Positions 1 to 7,957 of a stretch of 64,000 nt of DNA are shown piece after piece (within the stretch, counting starts at the first letter, position 1; every line of letters starts with the position of its first letter). The translations under genes and the position numbers were made by a program. The stretch lies in contig NZ_JACYHF010000024.1 of NCBI RefSeq assembly GCF_016482685.1, forward strand, positions 1 through 64,000, written 5' to 3'. Source of the stretch: Streptomyces sp. DSM 110735. Lineage in GTDB: Bacteria; Actinomycetota; Actinomycetes; Streptomycetales; Streptomycetaceae. The notes under the pieces were generated by a model. The model made no database searches. It was given only the letters and a program-made list of their open reading frames with translations, and was not told the origin of the DNA.

Positions 1-122
1 TTTCCCCCCGCGGGGGCCCCGGTTTTTTTTTTTCTGGGCGGCGGGGGGGGGCCGCCGCCTATTATTGGGGGGGGGGGGGGGGTTTTTCTCGGGGGGGGGG
101 GGGGGGGGGGGGGCCCCCCACC
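1..122. other. Low-complexity contig edge
   Basis: Long runs of G, C and T with almost no mixed sequence, unlike anything else in the window. Ordinary coding-like sequence starts at about 123. This looks like poor-quality or artefactual sequence at a contig end rather than biology. No gene is supported here, and nothing is seen between 123 and 188. Confidence 0.7.
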
Positions 123-188
123 ACCACGATATGGCACGCATCAGCCCTGATGGGCGAGCTGCGTGCAGGGCGGTTGAGTGATGCCCTG

Positions 189-609
189 TCAAGGAGTTCG
201 CACGTGCGCGAGGTCGTCCCTGACGCGTGCGGGCTCCTCGTCCGGGGGGAGGTTGGCGGTGTCCCTGACCGCATCCGCCGATGCGAGCGCGTCAGTTCGC
301 GCGCCCTGGAACAACGCGGTGAAGTCCTCGGTGGCGGGGCCGGGCCCGGAGAAGACCTCGAAGGTGTTGCCCAGCGCCGCGTCATCGAGCACCGCCTCCA
401 CGAGGAGCGGTCCCGGCGGGTGACGAAGATCGTCGTCCGGAGAACGATCCGGGGCCTGCGGTCCCCGAGTGCGGTGAGGGTGTTCGCCACCCCGCCATAA
501 TCAATGCGCTCGAAGGACTCGGGGCGGGAGTCGTCGTCCGAGCCGTGGACGAAGATCACGGCGTCGATGTCGCGGACGGCCTCGGTGAGTGTGTCTGTCG
601 TCTCAGCCG
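189..609 (-). pseudogene. Broken NAD(P)-binding SDR/epimerase-like fragment
   Basis: The minus strand encodes a stretch resembling the middle and C-terminal part of a NAD(P)H-binding, atypical-SDR protein (AVIFVHGSDDDSR, GGVANTLTAL, PRIV.TTIFVTRR, then EAVLDDAALGNTFEVFSGPG and a natural end HVRTP-stop at 189). A one-base shift near 405 moves the reading frame between the two halves. The N-terminal part with the GxxGxxG nucleotide-binding motif is missing: recognisable sequence stops near 609, only 70 bases before the end of the next gene. So it is a fragment with at least one frameshift. Sequencing error could explain the shift but not the missing N-terminus. The family call rests on general resemblance. 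Confidence 0.55.
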
Positions 610-677
610 CCGATGACGGAAATCCCGGCTTCTCCGTGCGATCGGGATATCCGGCGCCGGGCAGCGGAGATGTTCGG

Positions 678-1610
678 TCAGAGGTACTTCTTGTAGAACG
701 GGATCAGGTGGTCCAGGGCGATCTTGACCGGCTCGGGCTGGTCGTACAGGTCGTAGTGGGAAAAGCCCTCGGCGACGACCAGTTCCTTGTCCTTGGAGGC
801 CGCGCGGCGGTAGATCTCCAGGCCGTCCCGGTAGGCGCCGAAGGCACCGGGCTTGTCGCCGACCACTACGCACAGGGGGCGGGTGAGGAGGACCTCGGCG
901 CGGTTGAAGGCGTCCCAGCCGACCGCGTTGGCCTGGCGGGAGAACAGCGACTCGGTGCGGCCGCCGGGCTTCTCGCCGCGGTCGGTGCGGTAGTACTCGG
1001 TCGCCTCGAACAGGTCCAGCTCGGTCAGGCCCTGCTCCTCTGCCGCCTCGGGCGAGGCCGGCAGGTACTGGTTGACGCGCGGCTCCCCGCCCCGCGCCTC
1101 GGCGGTGCGCTGTTCGGCGATGGCGTCGAGGGTGGCGATGGGGTCGTAGCCGCTGAACGCCTCGTGCATCAGGCGCCCGAAGTTCACGCCGGTCACGCTG
1201 CCGACGGCCTTGATGCGGCGGTCGGTCATCGTGGCGTTGATGGCGTACGCGCCACCGCCGCACACCCCGATGACCCCGATGCGGTCGGCGTCCACGTAGG
1301 GCAGCGTCACCAGGAAGTCGATGACGTAGCTGATGTCCTCGACCCGGAACGTCGGGTCCTCGATCGACCGGGGCTCCCCGCCGCTCGCGCCCTGGAAGCT
1401 GGCGTCGAAGGCGACGACCACGAAGCCCTGTTCGGCCAGCGCCTTGCCGTAGACGTTCCCCGAGGTCTGTTCCTTGCAGGAGCCGATGGGGTGGACGCTC
1501 ACGATCGCGGGGTAGGTCCGGCTCGCGTCGAAGCCGGGCGGAAGGTGGATGTCAGCGGCCAGGTTCCACGCCAGCGCCTTGATCTCGACGTGCTCGATGT
1601 TCTCGCTCAC
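678..1610 (-). CDS. Alpha/beta hydrolase with cysteine nucleophile elbow
   Basis: 310-aa cytoplasmic alpha/beta hydrolase of the dienelactone-hydrolase/YcjY-like group. The oxyanion region HPIGSCKEQ lies near residue 40 and the nucleophile elbow GVCGGG places Cys117 where most esterases have Ser. A C-terminal GFSHYDLYD supplies the likely catalytic His285, and the acid is probably the Asp in VVVGDKPG. No signal peptide. I chose the GTG at 1610 because a GAGGAGGAG ribosome binding site lies just upstream; longer readings to 1781 start with non-conserved residues. It is a clear paralogue of the hydrolase at 2901-3824, and an XRE regulator sits between the two. Substrate unknown. Confidence 0.85.
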   Translation of the reverse strand: MSENIEHVEIKALAWNLAADIHLPPGFDASRTYPAIVSVHPIGSCKEQTSGNVYGKALAEQGFVVVAFDASFQGASGGEPRSIEDPTFRVEDISYVIDFLVTLPYVDADRIGVIGVCGGGAYAINATMTDRRIKAVGSVTGVNFGRLMHEAFSGYDPIATLDAIAEQRTAEARGGEPRVNQYLPASPEAAEEQGLTELDLFEATEYYRTDRGEKPGGRTESLFSRQANAVGWDAFNRAEVLLTRPLCVVVGDKPGAFGAYRDGLEIYRRAASKDKELVVAEGFSHYDLYDQPEPVKIALDHLIPFYKKYL

Positions 1611-1774
1611 GGGTACAACTCCTCCTCGAAGAGGTGGTCGACATGGGGTTCGAACCGGTCGCGGTGGTCGCCTCGTCCAGTGGGCGGCGACTGACGCCTC
1701 GCGCCGGTTCCTCCATGCTTGCGCAGGGAAAAGCGGTCCGCAGCACCTGATCGGGGTGGGGCTTACAGGGGGGA

Positions 1775-1795
1775 CCGGCAACCCCTCCTTGCCGG
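1775..1795 (-). terminator. Possible weak hairpin after XRE gene
   Basis: CCGGCAA (1775-1781) pairs with TTGCCGG (1789-1795) across a 7-base loop, in the 256-base gap between the XRE regulator stop and the upstream hydrolase start. The stem is short for a Streptomyces terminator. Nothing else is visible in the gap 1611-1866 apart from the hydrolase ribosome binding site. Confidence 0.3.
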
Positions 1796-1866
1796 GGACT
1801 GGCCACCGTCGAACGCCCGGCGCGCGGCGGCGGCCCGGTCCGTGTCGTCGTGGGAGCCGGTCGCGA

Positions 1867-2751
1867 CTATTCCGCGGTGTGCTGCGGCGCGCCCGCTGCC
1901 GATTCGACCCGTTCCGTGGCGGCCCAGCTCGCCAGCAGCGTCAGCGCCTCGTACGAGGGTGAGCCGGGTTCGGCGGTGTAGCCGATGACGGAGAGTCCGG
2001 TGGCGCCGGTCGCGTCCAGGGCTTCGAAGCGCAGGCTGAGGTCGCCGACGGCGGGATGCCGGAAGTCCTTGGTGCCGCTGCGGTGGGCCCGTACGTCGTG
2101 CGCGGCCCAGCGGGTGCGGAACTCGTCGCTGCGGGTGGCGAGTTCACCGACCAGGTGGGTGATGGCCTTCGCGTACGGGGCCTTGGCGGCGGCGACCCGC
2201 AGCAGGGCTACGGCGTCGTCGGCGGCCTTCTCCCAGGCGGGGAAGGTCTCCTCGGCCCGGTCGGCGAGGAAGATGAACCGGGCCAGGTTGGGCGGCTCGG
2301 GCTGGTGCTCGTAGACCGCTCCGTACAGGGCACGGCCGAGCGGGTTGGCGGCGACCATGTCGAGGTGGGCGTTCTGCACGATGGCCGGGGCGGTGACCAT
2401 GGTGTCGATCAGTGCCTGGAGGGTTTCGGGGACCTGTCGGCGGGGGGCACGGGTCTGCTTGCGGGCCGCCTTCCCGGCCGCGCGGGCGAGGTCGAAGAGG
2501 TGGGCGGCCTCCACCTCGTCCAGCCGCAGCGCCCCGGCGATGGCGTGCAGCACCTCCTCGGAGACACCGGCGACCTGGCCGCGCTCGATCTGTACGTAGT
2601 ACTCGGCGCTCACTCCGGCCAGCAGGGCGACCTCCTCGCGACGCAGCCCGGGCACCCGACGGCGGCCCGCCATGGGAAGGCCCACCTGGTCGGGGGTGAT
2701 CTTCGCGCGGCGGGTGGTCAGGAAGTCCTTGATCTCCTTGGCGGTCTCCAT
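1867..2751 (-). CDS. XRE-family regulator with MmyB-like ligand domain
   Basis: 294-aa DNA-binding protein. Residues ~5-70 form a Cro/C1-type helix-turn-helix (VPGLRREEVALLAGVSAEYY, then VQIERG). The rest matches the MmyB-like sensor domain common in actinomycete regulators (AHLDMVAANPLGRALYG, NLARFIFL, LVGELATRSDEFRTRWAAHD, TKDFRHPAVGDLSL). It is divergent from the hydrolase at 2901, with 149 bases between the two starts. In this family the divergent neighbour is usually the target, so it probably controls that hydrolase in response to a small hydrophobic ligand. A 10-bp direct repeat in the shared promoter region (2855-2877) is a candidate operator. Confidence 0.9.
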   Translation of the reverse strand: METAKEIKDFLTTRRAKITPDQVGLPMAGRRRVPGLRREEVALLAGVSAEYYVQIERGQVAGVSEEVLHAIAGALRLDEVEAAHLFDLARAAGKAARKQTRAPRRQVPETLQALIDTMVTAPAIVQNAHLDMVAANPLGRALYGAVYEHQPEPPNLARFIFLADRAEETFPAWEKAADDAVALLRVAAAKAPYAKAITHLVGELATRSDEFRTRWAAHDVRAHRSGTKDFRHPAVGDLSLRFEALDATGATGLSVIGYTAEPGSPSYEALTLLASWAATERVESAAGAPQHTAE

Positions 2752-2854
2752 GCTTCGAGGCTAAGCCCAGGTCGGGACCGGATGGAGAGGCTGCCAGTAC
2801 CCCCGACAAGGAGCCTCTGCCTCGCCCGCGTAAGAAGCCGCAGGGTGGAGTCAT

Positions 2855-2877
2855 CGGCCGGAACGACCGGCCGGAAC
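2855..2877. promoter_or_regulatory. Direct repeat in divergent promoter, candidate operator
   Basis: CGGCCGGAAC occurs at 2855-2864 and again at 2868-2877 (period 13 bases), 24 bases before the GTG start of the hydrolase at 2901 and 104 bases before the XRE regulator start. Each copy contains the palindrome CGGCCG. The position fits a site bound by the XRE regulator. That role is inferred. Confidence 0.4.
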
Positions 2878-2900
2878 CACTGTGACCCTCTGGAGTATCC

Positions 2901-3824
2901 GTGGAAGCCATCACCTTCCCCAATGGCCCGATCGCCATGGCGGGCAACCTCTTCCTCCCGGCCGGTTTCGACCCCGAGGGCAGCTACCCGGCCGTCGTCA
3001 CCGTCCACCCCGGCGGCGGCGTCAAGGAGCAGACCGCCGGCCTGTACGCGGCCAAGCTGGCCGAGCAGGGCTTCGTCGCCCTCGCCTTCGACGCCTCCTT
3101 CCAGGGCGACAGCGGCGGCGAGCCGCACCACCTGGAGGACCCCTACGCCCGCGTCGAGGACGTCCGCGCGGCCGTCGACCACCTCCAGTCCCTGCCCTAC
3201 GTCGACCCCGAGCGCATCGGCGCCCTCGGCGTCTGCGCGGGCGGCGGCTACGCGGTCAACGCGGCGATGACCGACTACCGCATCAAGGCCCTCACCACCG
3301 TCAGCGCCGTCAACATCGGCACCTCCTTCCGCCGCGGCTGGTACGGCACCGACTCCGACGCCGCCGCCGTGCCGACCCTGCAGGCGCTCGCCCAGCAGCG
3401 CACCGCCGAGTCCGCCCAGGGCGCCGAGCCCGCCTACCTCCCCTACGTCCCGGCCGAGCCGGACGAGAACACCCCGCGCGACCTGGTCGAGGCGTCGGAG
3501 TACTACCTCACCCCGCGCGCCCAGCACCCCAACGCCAAGAACAAGTTCCTCTTCACCAAGAGCGTCTCGCGGATCTTCACCTTCGACGCGTTCCACATGG
3601 TCGAGGACCTGCTGACCCAGCCGATCCTGATCGTCGCGGGCAGCGACGCGGGTTCCCTGTGGATGTCCACCGAGCTCCACGGCCGCGCCCGCAGCCCCAA
3701 GCGGCTCCGCGTCGTCGAGGGCGGCACCCACATGGACTTCTACGACGTCCCCAAGTACGTGGACCAGGCCGTCGCCGAAGCCGTGCCCTTCTTCACCGAG
3801 CACCTGGCCGCCGAGCAGGACTGA
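2901..3824 (+). CDS. Alpha/beta hydrolase with cysteine nucleophile elbow
   Basis: 307-aa paralogue of the hydrolase at 678-1610, with the same order of motifs: VHPGGGVKEQT near residue 36, FDASFQGDSGGEP near 63, GVCAGGG with Cys112 as nucleophile, an acidic turn IVAGSDAGS, and a C-terminal GGTHMDFYD with His277. No signal peptide, so cytoplasmic. It starts at GTG 2901 with GGAG upstream. It is divergent from the MmyB-type XRE regulator and is probably its target. A 14-bp perfect hairpin closes the gene at 3846-3878. Cys in place of Ser is typical of dienelactone hydrolases, but the substrate cannot be read from sequence. Confidence 0.87.
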   Translation: MEAITFPNGPIAMAGNLFLPAGFDPEGSYPAVVTVHPGGGVKEQTAGLYAAKLAEQGFVALAFDASFQGDSGGEPHHLEDPYARVEDVRAAVDHLQSLPYVDPERIGALGVCAGGGYAVNAAMTDYRIKALTTVSAVNIGTSFRRGWYGTDSDAAAVPTLQALAQQRTAESAQGAEPAYLPYVPAEPDENTPRDLVEASEYYLTPRAQHPNAKNKFLFTKSVSRIFTFDAFHMVEDLLTQPILIVAGSDAGSLWMSTELHGRARSPKRLRVVEGGTHMDFYDVPKYVDQAVAEAVPFFTEHLAAEQD

Positions 3825-3845
3825 CCCCGTACCCGCGGCACACCG

Positions 3846-3878
3846 GGAGGTCCGCCGGTCCCGTACCGGCGGACCTCC
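3846..3878 (+). terminator. Hairpin terminator after hydrolase
   Basis: GGAGGTCCGCCGGT (3846-3859) and ACCGGCGGACCTCC (3865-3878) form a perfect 14-bp stem with a 5-base loop, 22 bases after the hydrolase stop. There is no U tract, as is usual in Streptomyces. Confidence 0.75.
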
Positions 3879-3927
3879 GGTCCCCCGCGGCAACACGATC
3901 GTTTCTCTCCGACTCGAAGGGGTCACC

Positions 3928-4877
3928 ATGACGACGACACCGCACTGGCGCATCGCCGTGATCGGCGCCGGAGCGATCGGCAGCACCATCGCGCTGAAGC
4001 TCGCCGAGTCCGGTCACGAAGTCACTATGGCGGTGCGCGACGCACGGCGGCGGGAGATCCTGACGCGCGAGGGGCTGCGTGGCCAGGCGCGCGGCGGCGC
4101 CGTCGAGCGCGCCGATGTCCGGGTGACCGCTTCTCTCGACGCCGATTACGACCTGGTGATCGTGCCGGTCCAGCGCCACCGGATCGACAGCCTCGTCCCG
4201 ACGCTGGCGGCGAACGGCTCGGCTCGCATCATGCTCATGTTCAACAACGCCTCCGACGCGGACATCTGGTCCGACAAGATCGGTGCCGACCGCCTGATCT
4301 GGGGCTTCCCGGCGATCCTTGCCAAGGTGCACGACGACACGGTCGGGTACTCGATCGTGTCGCGCGTCCAGGTCACCACGATCGGCCGCCCCGACGGCGT
4401 GATCGACGACGACGTACGGCAGATCGCCTCGGTCTTCTCCGGCGCCGCCATCCCGACCGTCGTCTCCCCCGTCATCGACGGCTGGCTCAAGACGCACGCC
4501 GCGTTCGTCGCGCCGATGGTGGCGGCGGCTTTCCTGCCAGGACGCCCGGGGCGCGGTCACTGGCTGAGCTGGTCCTCGGCCCGCGAACTCGGCGCCGCCG
4601 TGCGGACCGGTATGCGCGCGGTGCGCCGGTCGGGGCCACCGTCGCGCCGGGGAACATGCGCGCGATGCCGTTCATCCCCGGACCGGTACTCACCGCGCTG
4701 TTCTGGCTGATGTTCGCCTCGCCCGCGGGCAAGGGGATGGTCGGTCAGGTCTCGGACTCGGTGGCGGCCGAGAGCGCGCTGCTGCGCGAGCTGAGCCGAC
4801 TGGCCGGGGCGGCCGGTGTCGACCCGGCACCGCTGGTCCGCCTCGCCGCGCGCGTCCCCTCACCCGCGCCCCGCTAG
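3928..4877 (+). pseudogene. Frameshifted ketopantoate reductase-family protein
   Basis: The N-terminal ~200 residues are a good ApbA/PanE-type NAD(P)-dependent reductase: ATG 3928 with AAGGGG upstream, Rossmann motif IAVIGAGAIGSTIA, then MFNNASDADIW, IWGFPAILAKV and GWLKTHAAFVAPMV. After about 4535 the frame loses similarity. The expected C-terminal end (MRAMPFIPGPVLTALFW, FASPAGKGMVG, stop at 4877) continues in another frame, visible again from about 4625. At least one, probably two, shifts fall between 4535 and 4640. Either the gene is dead or the sequence here has errors. The true substrate is unclear, since this family includes many 2-oxoacid reductases. Confidence 0.75.
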
Positions 4878-4925
4878 CCCGCGTCCGCCGAGGCGGGCGG
4901 CACCGGCCGGGTGAGGGGACACCGC

Positions 4926-5871
4926 CTACCCCAGGTTCATGTACACAGCCTTCGGATACAGGTAGTTCTCCACGTGTTCCCGGGCGCCCTTCCAGCCGTA
5001 ACCGCTCATCTTGGTGCCGCCGAAACCGATCGCGGGATCGAGGACGCCGTAGCAGTTGACCCAGACGGTGCCCCCGGTGATCGCCCTCGACACCTTGTGC
5101 GCCGTGGACACGTTCCGCGTCCACAGGCCGCCTGCCAGTCCGTACGGGGTGGCGTTGGCCAGCCGGATCGCCTCGTCCAGGTCGTCGAAGGGGATCACCG
5201 TGGCCACCGGGCCGAAGATCTCCTCCTGGGCGATGGTCATGTCGTTGGTGGCGCCCGCGAACACCGTCGGCTCGATGTAGCACCCGTCCGCGTGTTCGCC
5301 GGTGAGGCGGCTGCCACCCGTCACCAGGCGGGCCTCGTCGGTGCCGATCTCTATGTAGTGCTGGACCCGCTCCAGTTGCCGGGCCGAGATCAGCGGACCG
5401 ATCTGGGTGTCCGGGTCCAGGCCGTTGCCCACCCGTACCGTCCTGGTGAACTCGCCCAGCCGTGCCACGAACTCGTCGTGGACCGGCCGCTGCACGAAGA
5501 TCCGCGTCCCGGTCACGCACACCTGGCCGCTGTTGGTGTAGACGCCCATCGCGGCGCCGGGCACGGCCAGGTCCAGGTCGGCGTCCGCGAACACGATGTC
5601 CGGCGACTTGCCGCCCAGCTCCCTCTGCAGCCGCTTCATGTTGCCCGCCGACGCCCGCACGATGCTCTGTGCCGTGCCCACCGAACCGGTGAACGCGATC
5701 CGGTCCACGCCGTGGTGCTCGGCGAGCGCGCTGCCCGCGTCCTTTCCATAGCCGGTGACCACGTTGATCACGCCGTCCGGCACACCTGCCTCGGTCAGCA
5801 GCTCCGCGATCCGCAGCACCGACAACGACGCGTCCTCGGCGGGCTTGAGCACCGCAGTGCAGCATCCCCGC
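4926..5871 (-). pseudogene. 5'-truncated aldehyde dehydrogenase
   Basis: About 310 residues match the C-terminal two-thirds of an NAD-dependent aldehyde dehydrogenase: CTAVLKPAEDASLS, FTGSVGTAQSIV, RELGGKSPDIV with the catalytic Glu, NSGQVCVTGTRIF with the catalytic Cys, EEIFGPVATVIPF, and a normal C-terminus at 4926. The first ~180 residues, including most of the substrate channel and part of the NAD fold, are absent. The frame stays open upstream to 6101 but encodes nothing ALDH-like beyond about 5871. No proper start or ribosome binding site is seen. This is a deletion remnant next to the frameshifted reductase, so the pair may share one damaged region. Confidence 0.8.
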
Positions 5872-6066
5872 GCGCGGGGAGCGGATTCCGTCGCAAGTAG
5901 GCGCCGGGGCGGCGGGGGACGATGGGGCAGCTCGTCGTACAGGGTGAGGGTGACGCGGTCGCCGCGGGCGTGGGTGGGGATCTCGAAGTCGGAACCAGGG
6001 GCTTGGCGGTGCCGCGATCCGGGGCTGAAATGCGCCGCCTCCGTGCTGAACTGGATACTTACAGGT

Positions 6067-6669
6067 ATGCGCGTTGACTTCGATCCTGCGGACATGCCCA
6101 CTCGCGACTTCTACCGGCTACTCACCTCGGTGGTCGTCCCCCGGCCCATCGCCTGGGTCTCGACCCTGTCGGCGGACGGGAGGACGGCGAACCTCGCTCC
6201 GCACTCCTTCTTCACGGTCGCCTCCACCGATCCGCCGATCGTGCAGTTCACCTCCGTCGGACGGAAGGACTCGCTGCACAACGTGGAGGCGACCGGGGAG
6301 TTCGTCGTCAATCTCGCTCCGGAGCCGCTGTTCGCCGAGATCAACGCGACCGCGACCGACTTCCCGCGCGACAAGGGCGAGTTCGACGCCGTGGGCATCG
6401 CGCGTGAGCCCTCGCTGAAGGTGCGTCCGCCGCGGGTGGCGGACTCGCCGGTGGCGATCGAGTGCGTGCTGCACGCGACGCTGGGTCTGGGCGACTCGAC
6501 GGTGGTGTTCGGCCGGGTCGTGCACGTGGTCGTCGACGAGGACGCGCTGGTGGACGGGCGTCCCGACATCGGACTGCTGCGCCCCCTCGCCAGGCTCGGC
6601 GGCAACGAGTGGAGCACGATCGGCGACGTGCGCGAGCTGGCGCGCGAGCGGTACGAGGAGCGGGACTAG
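6067..6669 (+). CDS. Flavin reductase-like FMN-binding protein
   Basis: 200-aa protein of the flavin reductase/FMN-binding split-barrel family. Family landmarks are VVVPRPIAWVSTLS near residue 22, APHSFFTVASTDPPIVQF near 44 and GEFVVNLAPEPLF near 80; these line the FMN site. It would bind FMN and may reduce free flavin or act on an unknown substrate. The ATG at 6067 gives a normal family N-terminus and has only a short AGG upstream, so the transcript leader may be short. It stands alone between the truncated ALDH and the promoter of the sugar-acid operon. Confidence 0.85.
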   Translation: MRVDFDPADMPTRDFYRLLTSVVVPRPIAWVSTLSADGRTANLAPHSFFTVASTDPPIVQFTSVGRKDSLHNVEATGEFVVNLAPEPLFAEINATATDFPRDKGEFDAVGIAREPSLKVRPPRVADSPVAIECVLHATLGLGDSTVVFGRVVHVVVDEDALVDGRPDIGLLRPLARLGGNEWSTIGDVRELARERYEERD

Positions 6670-6714
6670 ACCTGGTCCGTCCCCGCTTGCCGGAACGGTC
6701 ACCTGCGCAACCCA

Positions 6715-6744
6715 TTGACACCCCCGCCACCCCCTCCCTACTGT
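6715..6744 (+). promoter_or_regulatory. Sigma70-type promoter of sugar-acid operon
   Basis: TTGACA at 6715-6720 and TACTGT at 6739-6744 are separated by 18 bases, a near-consensus vegetative promoter. It lies 55 bases before the GTG start at 6800 and directly before an inverted repeat (6754-6780), so a repressor bound there would block early transcription. Confidence 0.65.
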
Positions 6745-6753
6745 CACGCCAGC

Positions 6754-6780
6754 ATTTCGAACGCATGACGAAATTTCGAA
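6754..6780. promoter_or_regulatory. Inverted/direct repeat operator, likely IclR site
   Basis: ATTTCG (6754-6759) and CGAAAT (6769-6774) form an inverted repeat with a 9-base spacer. The block ATTTCGAA also occurs twice as a direct repeat (6754-6761 and 6773-6780). It sits just downstream of the -10 element. A TTTCG...CGAAA dyad is compatible with IclR-family operators, and the only IclR gene nearby is at 14927-15700, at the far end of this catabolic block. The regulator assignment is inference. Confidence 0.55.
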
Positions 6781-6799
6781 CACCGAGGGGTGGGCGGGC

Positions 6800-7957
6800 G
6801 TGCGTATCACCGGAATCAGCACCCATGTGGTCGGCACACCGTGGCGGAATCTGACCTATGTGCAGGTCCACACGGACGAGGGGCTCACCGGGGTCGGGGA
6901 GACCCGGATGCTCGGTCACACCGACGCCCTGATCGGCTACTTGCGCGAGGCAGAGGCGAACCACATAGCGGGCTCGGACCCGTTCGCCGTGGAGGACCTG
7001 GTCCGCCGGATGAAGTACGGCGACTTCGGCCGCGCCGGGGAGATCGTGATGTCCGGCATCGCGGTGGTCGAGATGGCCTGCTGGGACATCAGGGGCAAGG
7101 CGCTCGGCGTCCCGGTGTGGCAGTTGCTCGGCGGGAAGGTCACCGACCGCGTCAAGGCGTACGCGAACGGCTGGTACACCACCGAGCGCACTCCGGAGGC
7201 GTATCACGAGGCGGCCCGTGCGGTCGTGGCGCGGGGCTACCGGGCGCTGAAGATCGACCCGTTCGGCACCGGTCACTTCGAGCTGGACCACGAGCGCACC
7301 CGGTACGCCGTCTCCCTGATCGAGGCGGTACGGGACGCGATCGGTCCTGACACCGAGCTGATGCTGGAGATGCACGGCCGCTTCTCCCCCGCGACCGCGA
7401 TCCGCCTCGCCCGTGAACTGGCGCCCTTCGACCCCGCCTGGCTGGAGGAGCCGGTGCCGCCGGAGAACCTGAAGGCGCTGGAGAAGGTGGCCGCGAAGGT
7501 GGACATCCCGGTCGCCACCGGGGAGCGGATGCACGACCGGATCGAGTTCCGGGAGCTGCTGGAGAGCCAGGCGGCGGACATCCTCCAGCCCGACGTCGGT
7601 CACATCGGCGGCATCTGGGAGACCCGCAAGCTGGCCGCGACCGCCGAGAGCCACTATCTGCTGCTCGCCCCGCACAACGTCGGCGGTCCGGTCCTCACCG
7701 CCGCCTCGCTCCAAGTCGGTTTCAGCACACCGAACTTCAAGATCCTGGAGCACTTCAACGACTTCGCGGACGCCGAGATCAAGACGGTGGTCAAGGGCGC
7801 CCCCGAGGTGGTCGACGGCTACTTCCACCTCTCGGACGCCCCCGGTCTCGGCGTCGAGCTGGACACCGACGCGGCGGCCGAATTCCCCCAGCAGCAGGCC
7901 CGGTTCGACCTGTGGGCCGAGGGCTGGGAGCGGCGCCGTCCGAAGGGGACGAAGTGA
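6800..7957 (+). CDS. Enolase-superfamily sugar-acid dehydratase
   Basis: 385-aa member of the mandelate racemase/muconate lactonizing enzyme family. The barrel carries a likely base Lys151 (ALKIDPFG), metal ligands Glu190 (LMLEMHGR), Glu216 (WLEEPVPP) and Glu242 (ATGERMH), and the Asp265/His268 and His292 regions (QPDVGHIGG, LAPHNVGG). These fit an acid-sugar dehydratase removing water from an aldonate or similar acid to give a 2-keto-3-deoxy product. The GTG start at 6800 follows GAGGGG. It is first in an operon with a dehydrogenase (GTGA overlap) and a monosaccharide ABC transporter. The exact substrate (galactonate, fuconate, galactarate or similar) cannot be fixed. Confidence 0.85.
   Translation: MRITGISTHVVGTPWRNLTYVQVHTDEGLTGVGETRMLGHTDALIGYLREAEANHIAGSDPFAVEDLVRRMKYGDFGRAGEIVMSGIAVVEMACWDIRGKALGVPVWQLLGGKVTDRVKAYANGWYTTERTPEAYHEAARAVVARGYRALKIDPFGTGHFELDHERTRYAVSLIEAVRDAIGPDTELMLEMHGRFSPATAIRLARELAPFDPAWLEEPVPPENLKALEKVAAKVDIPVATGERMHDRIEFRELLESQAADILQPDVGHIGGIWETRKLAATAESHYLLLAPHNVGGPVLTAASLQVGFSTPNFKILEHFNDFADAEIKTVVKGAPEVVDGYFHLSDAPGLGVELDTDAAAEFPQQQARFDLWAEGWERRRPKGTK

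Noticed and set aside
1..122. Homopolymer runs considered as a telomere-like or structural element
   Set aside because: There are no organised inverted repeats of the kind seen at Streptomyces chromosome ends; artefact is simpler.
5872..6066. Minus-strand continuation of the ALDH frame (IPTHARGDRVTLTLYDELP and beyond)
   Set aside because: It might be a fused or decayed neighbour, but no family, start or ribosome site could be identified, so no gene is called.
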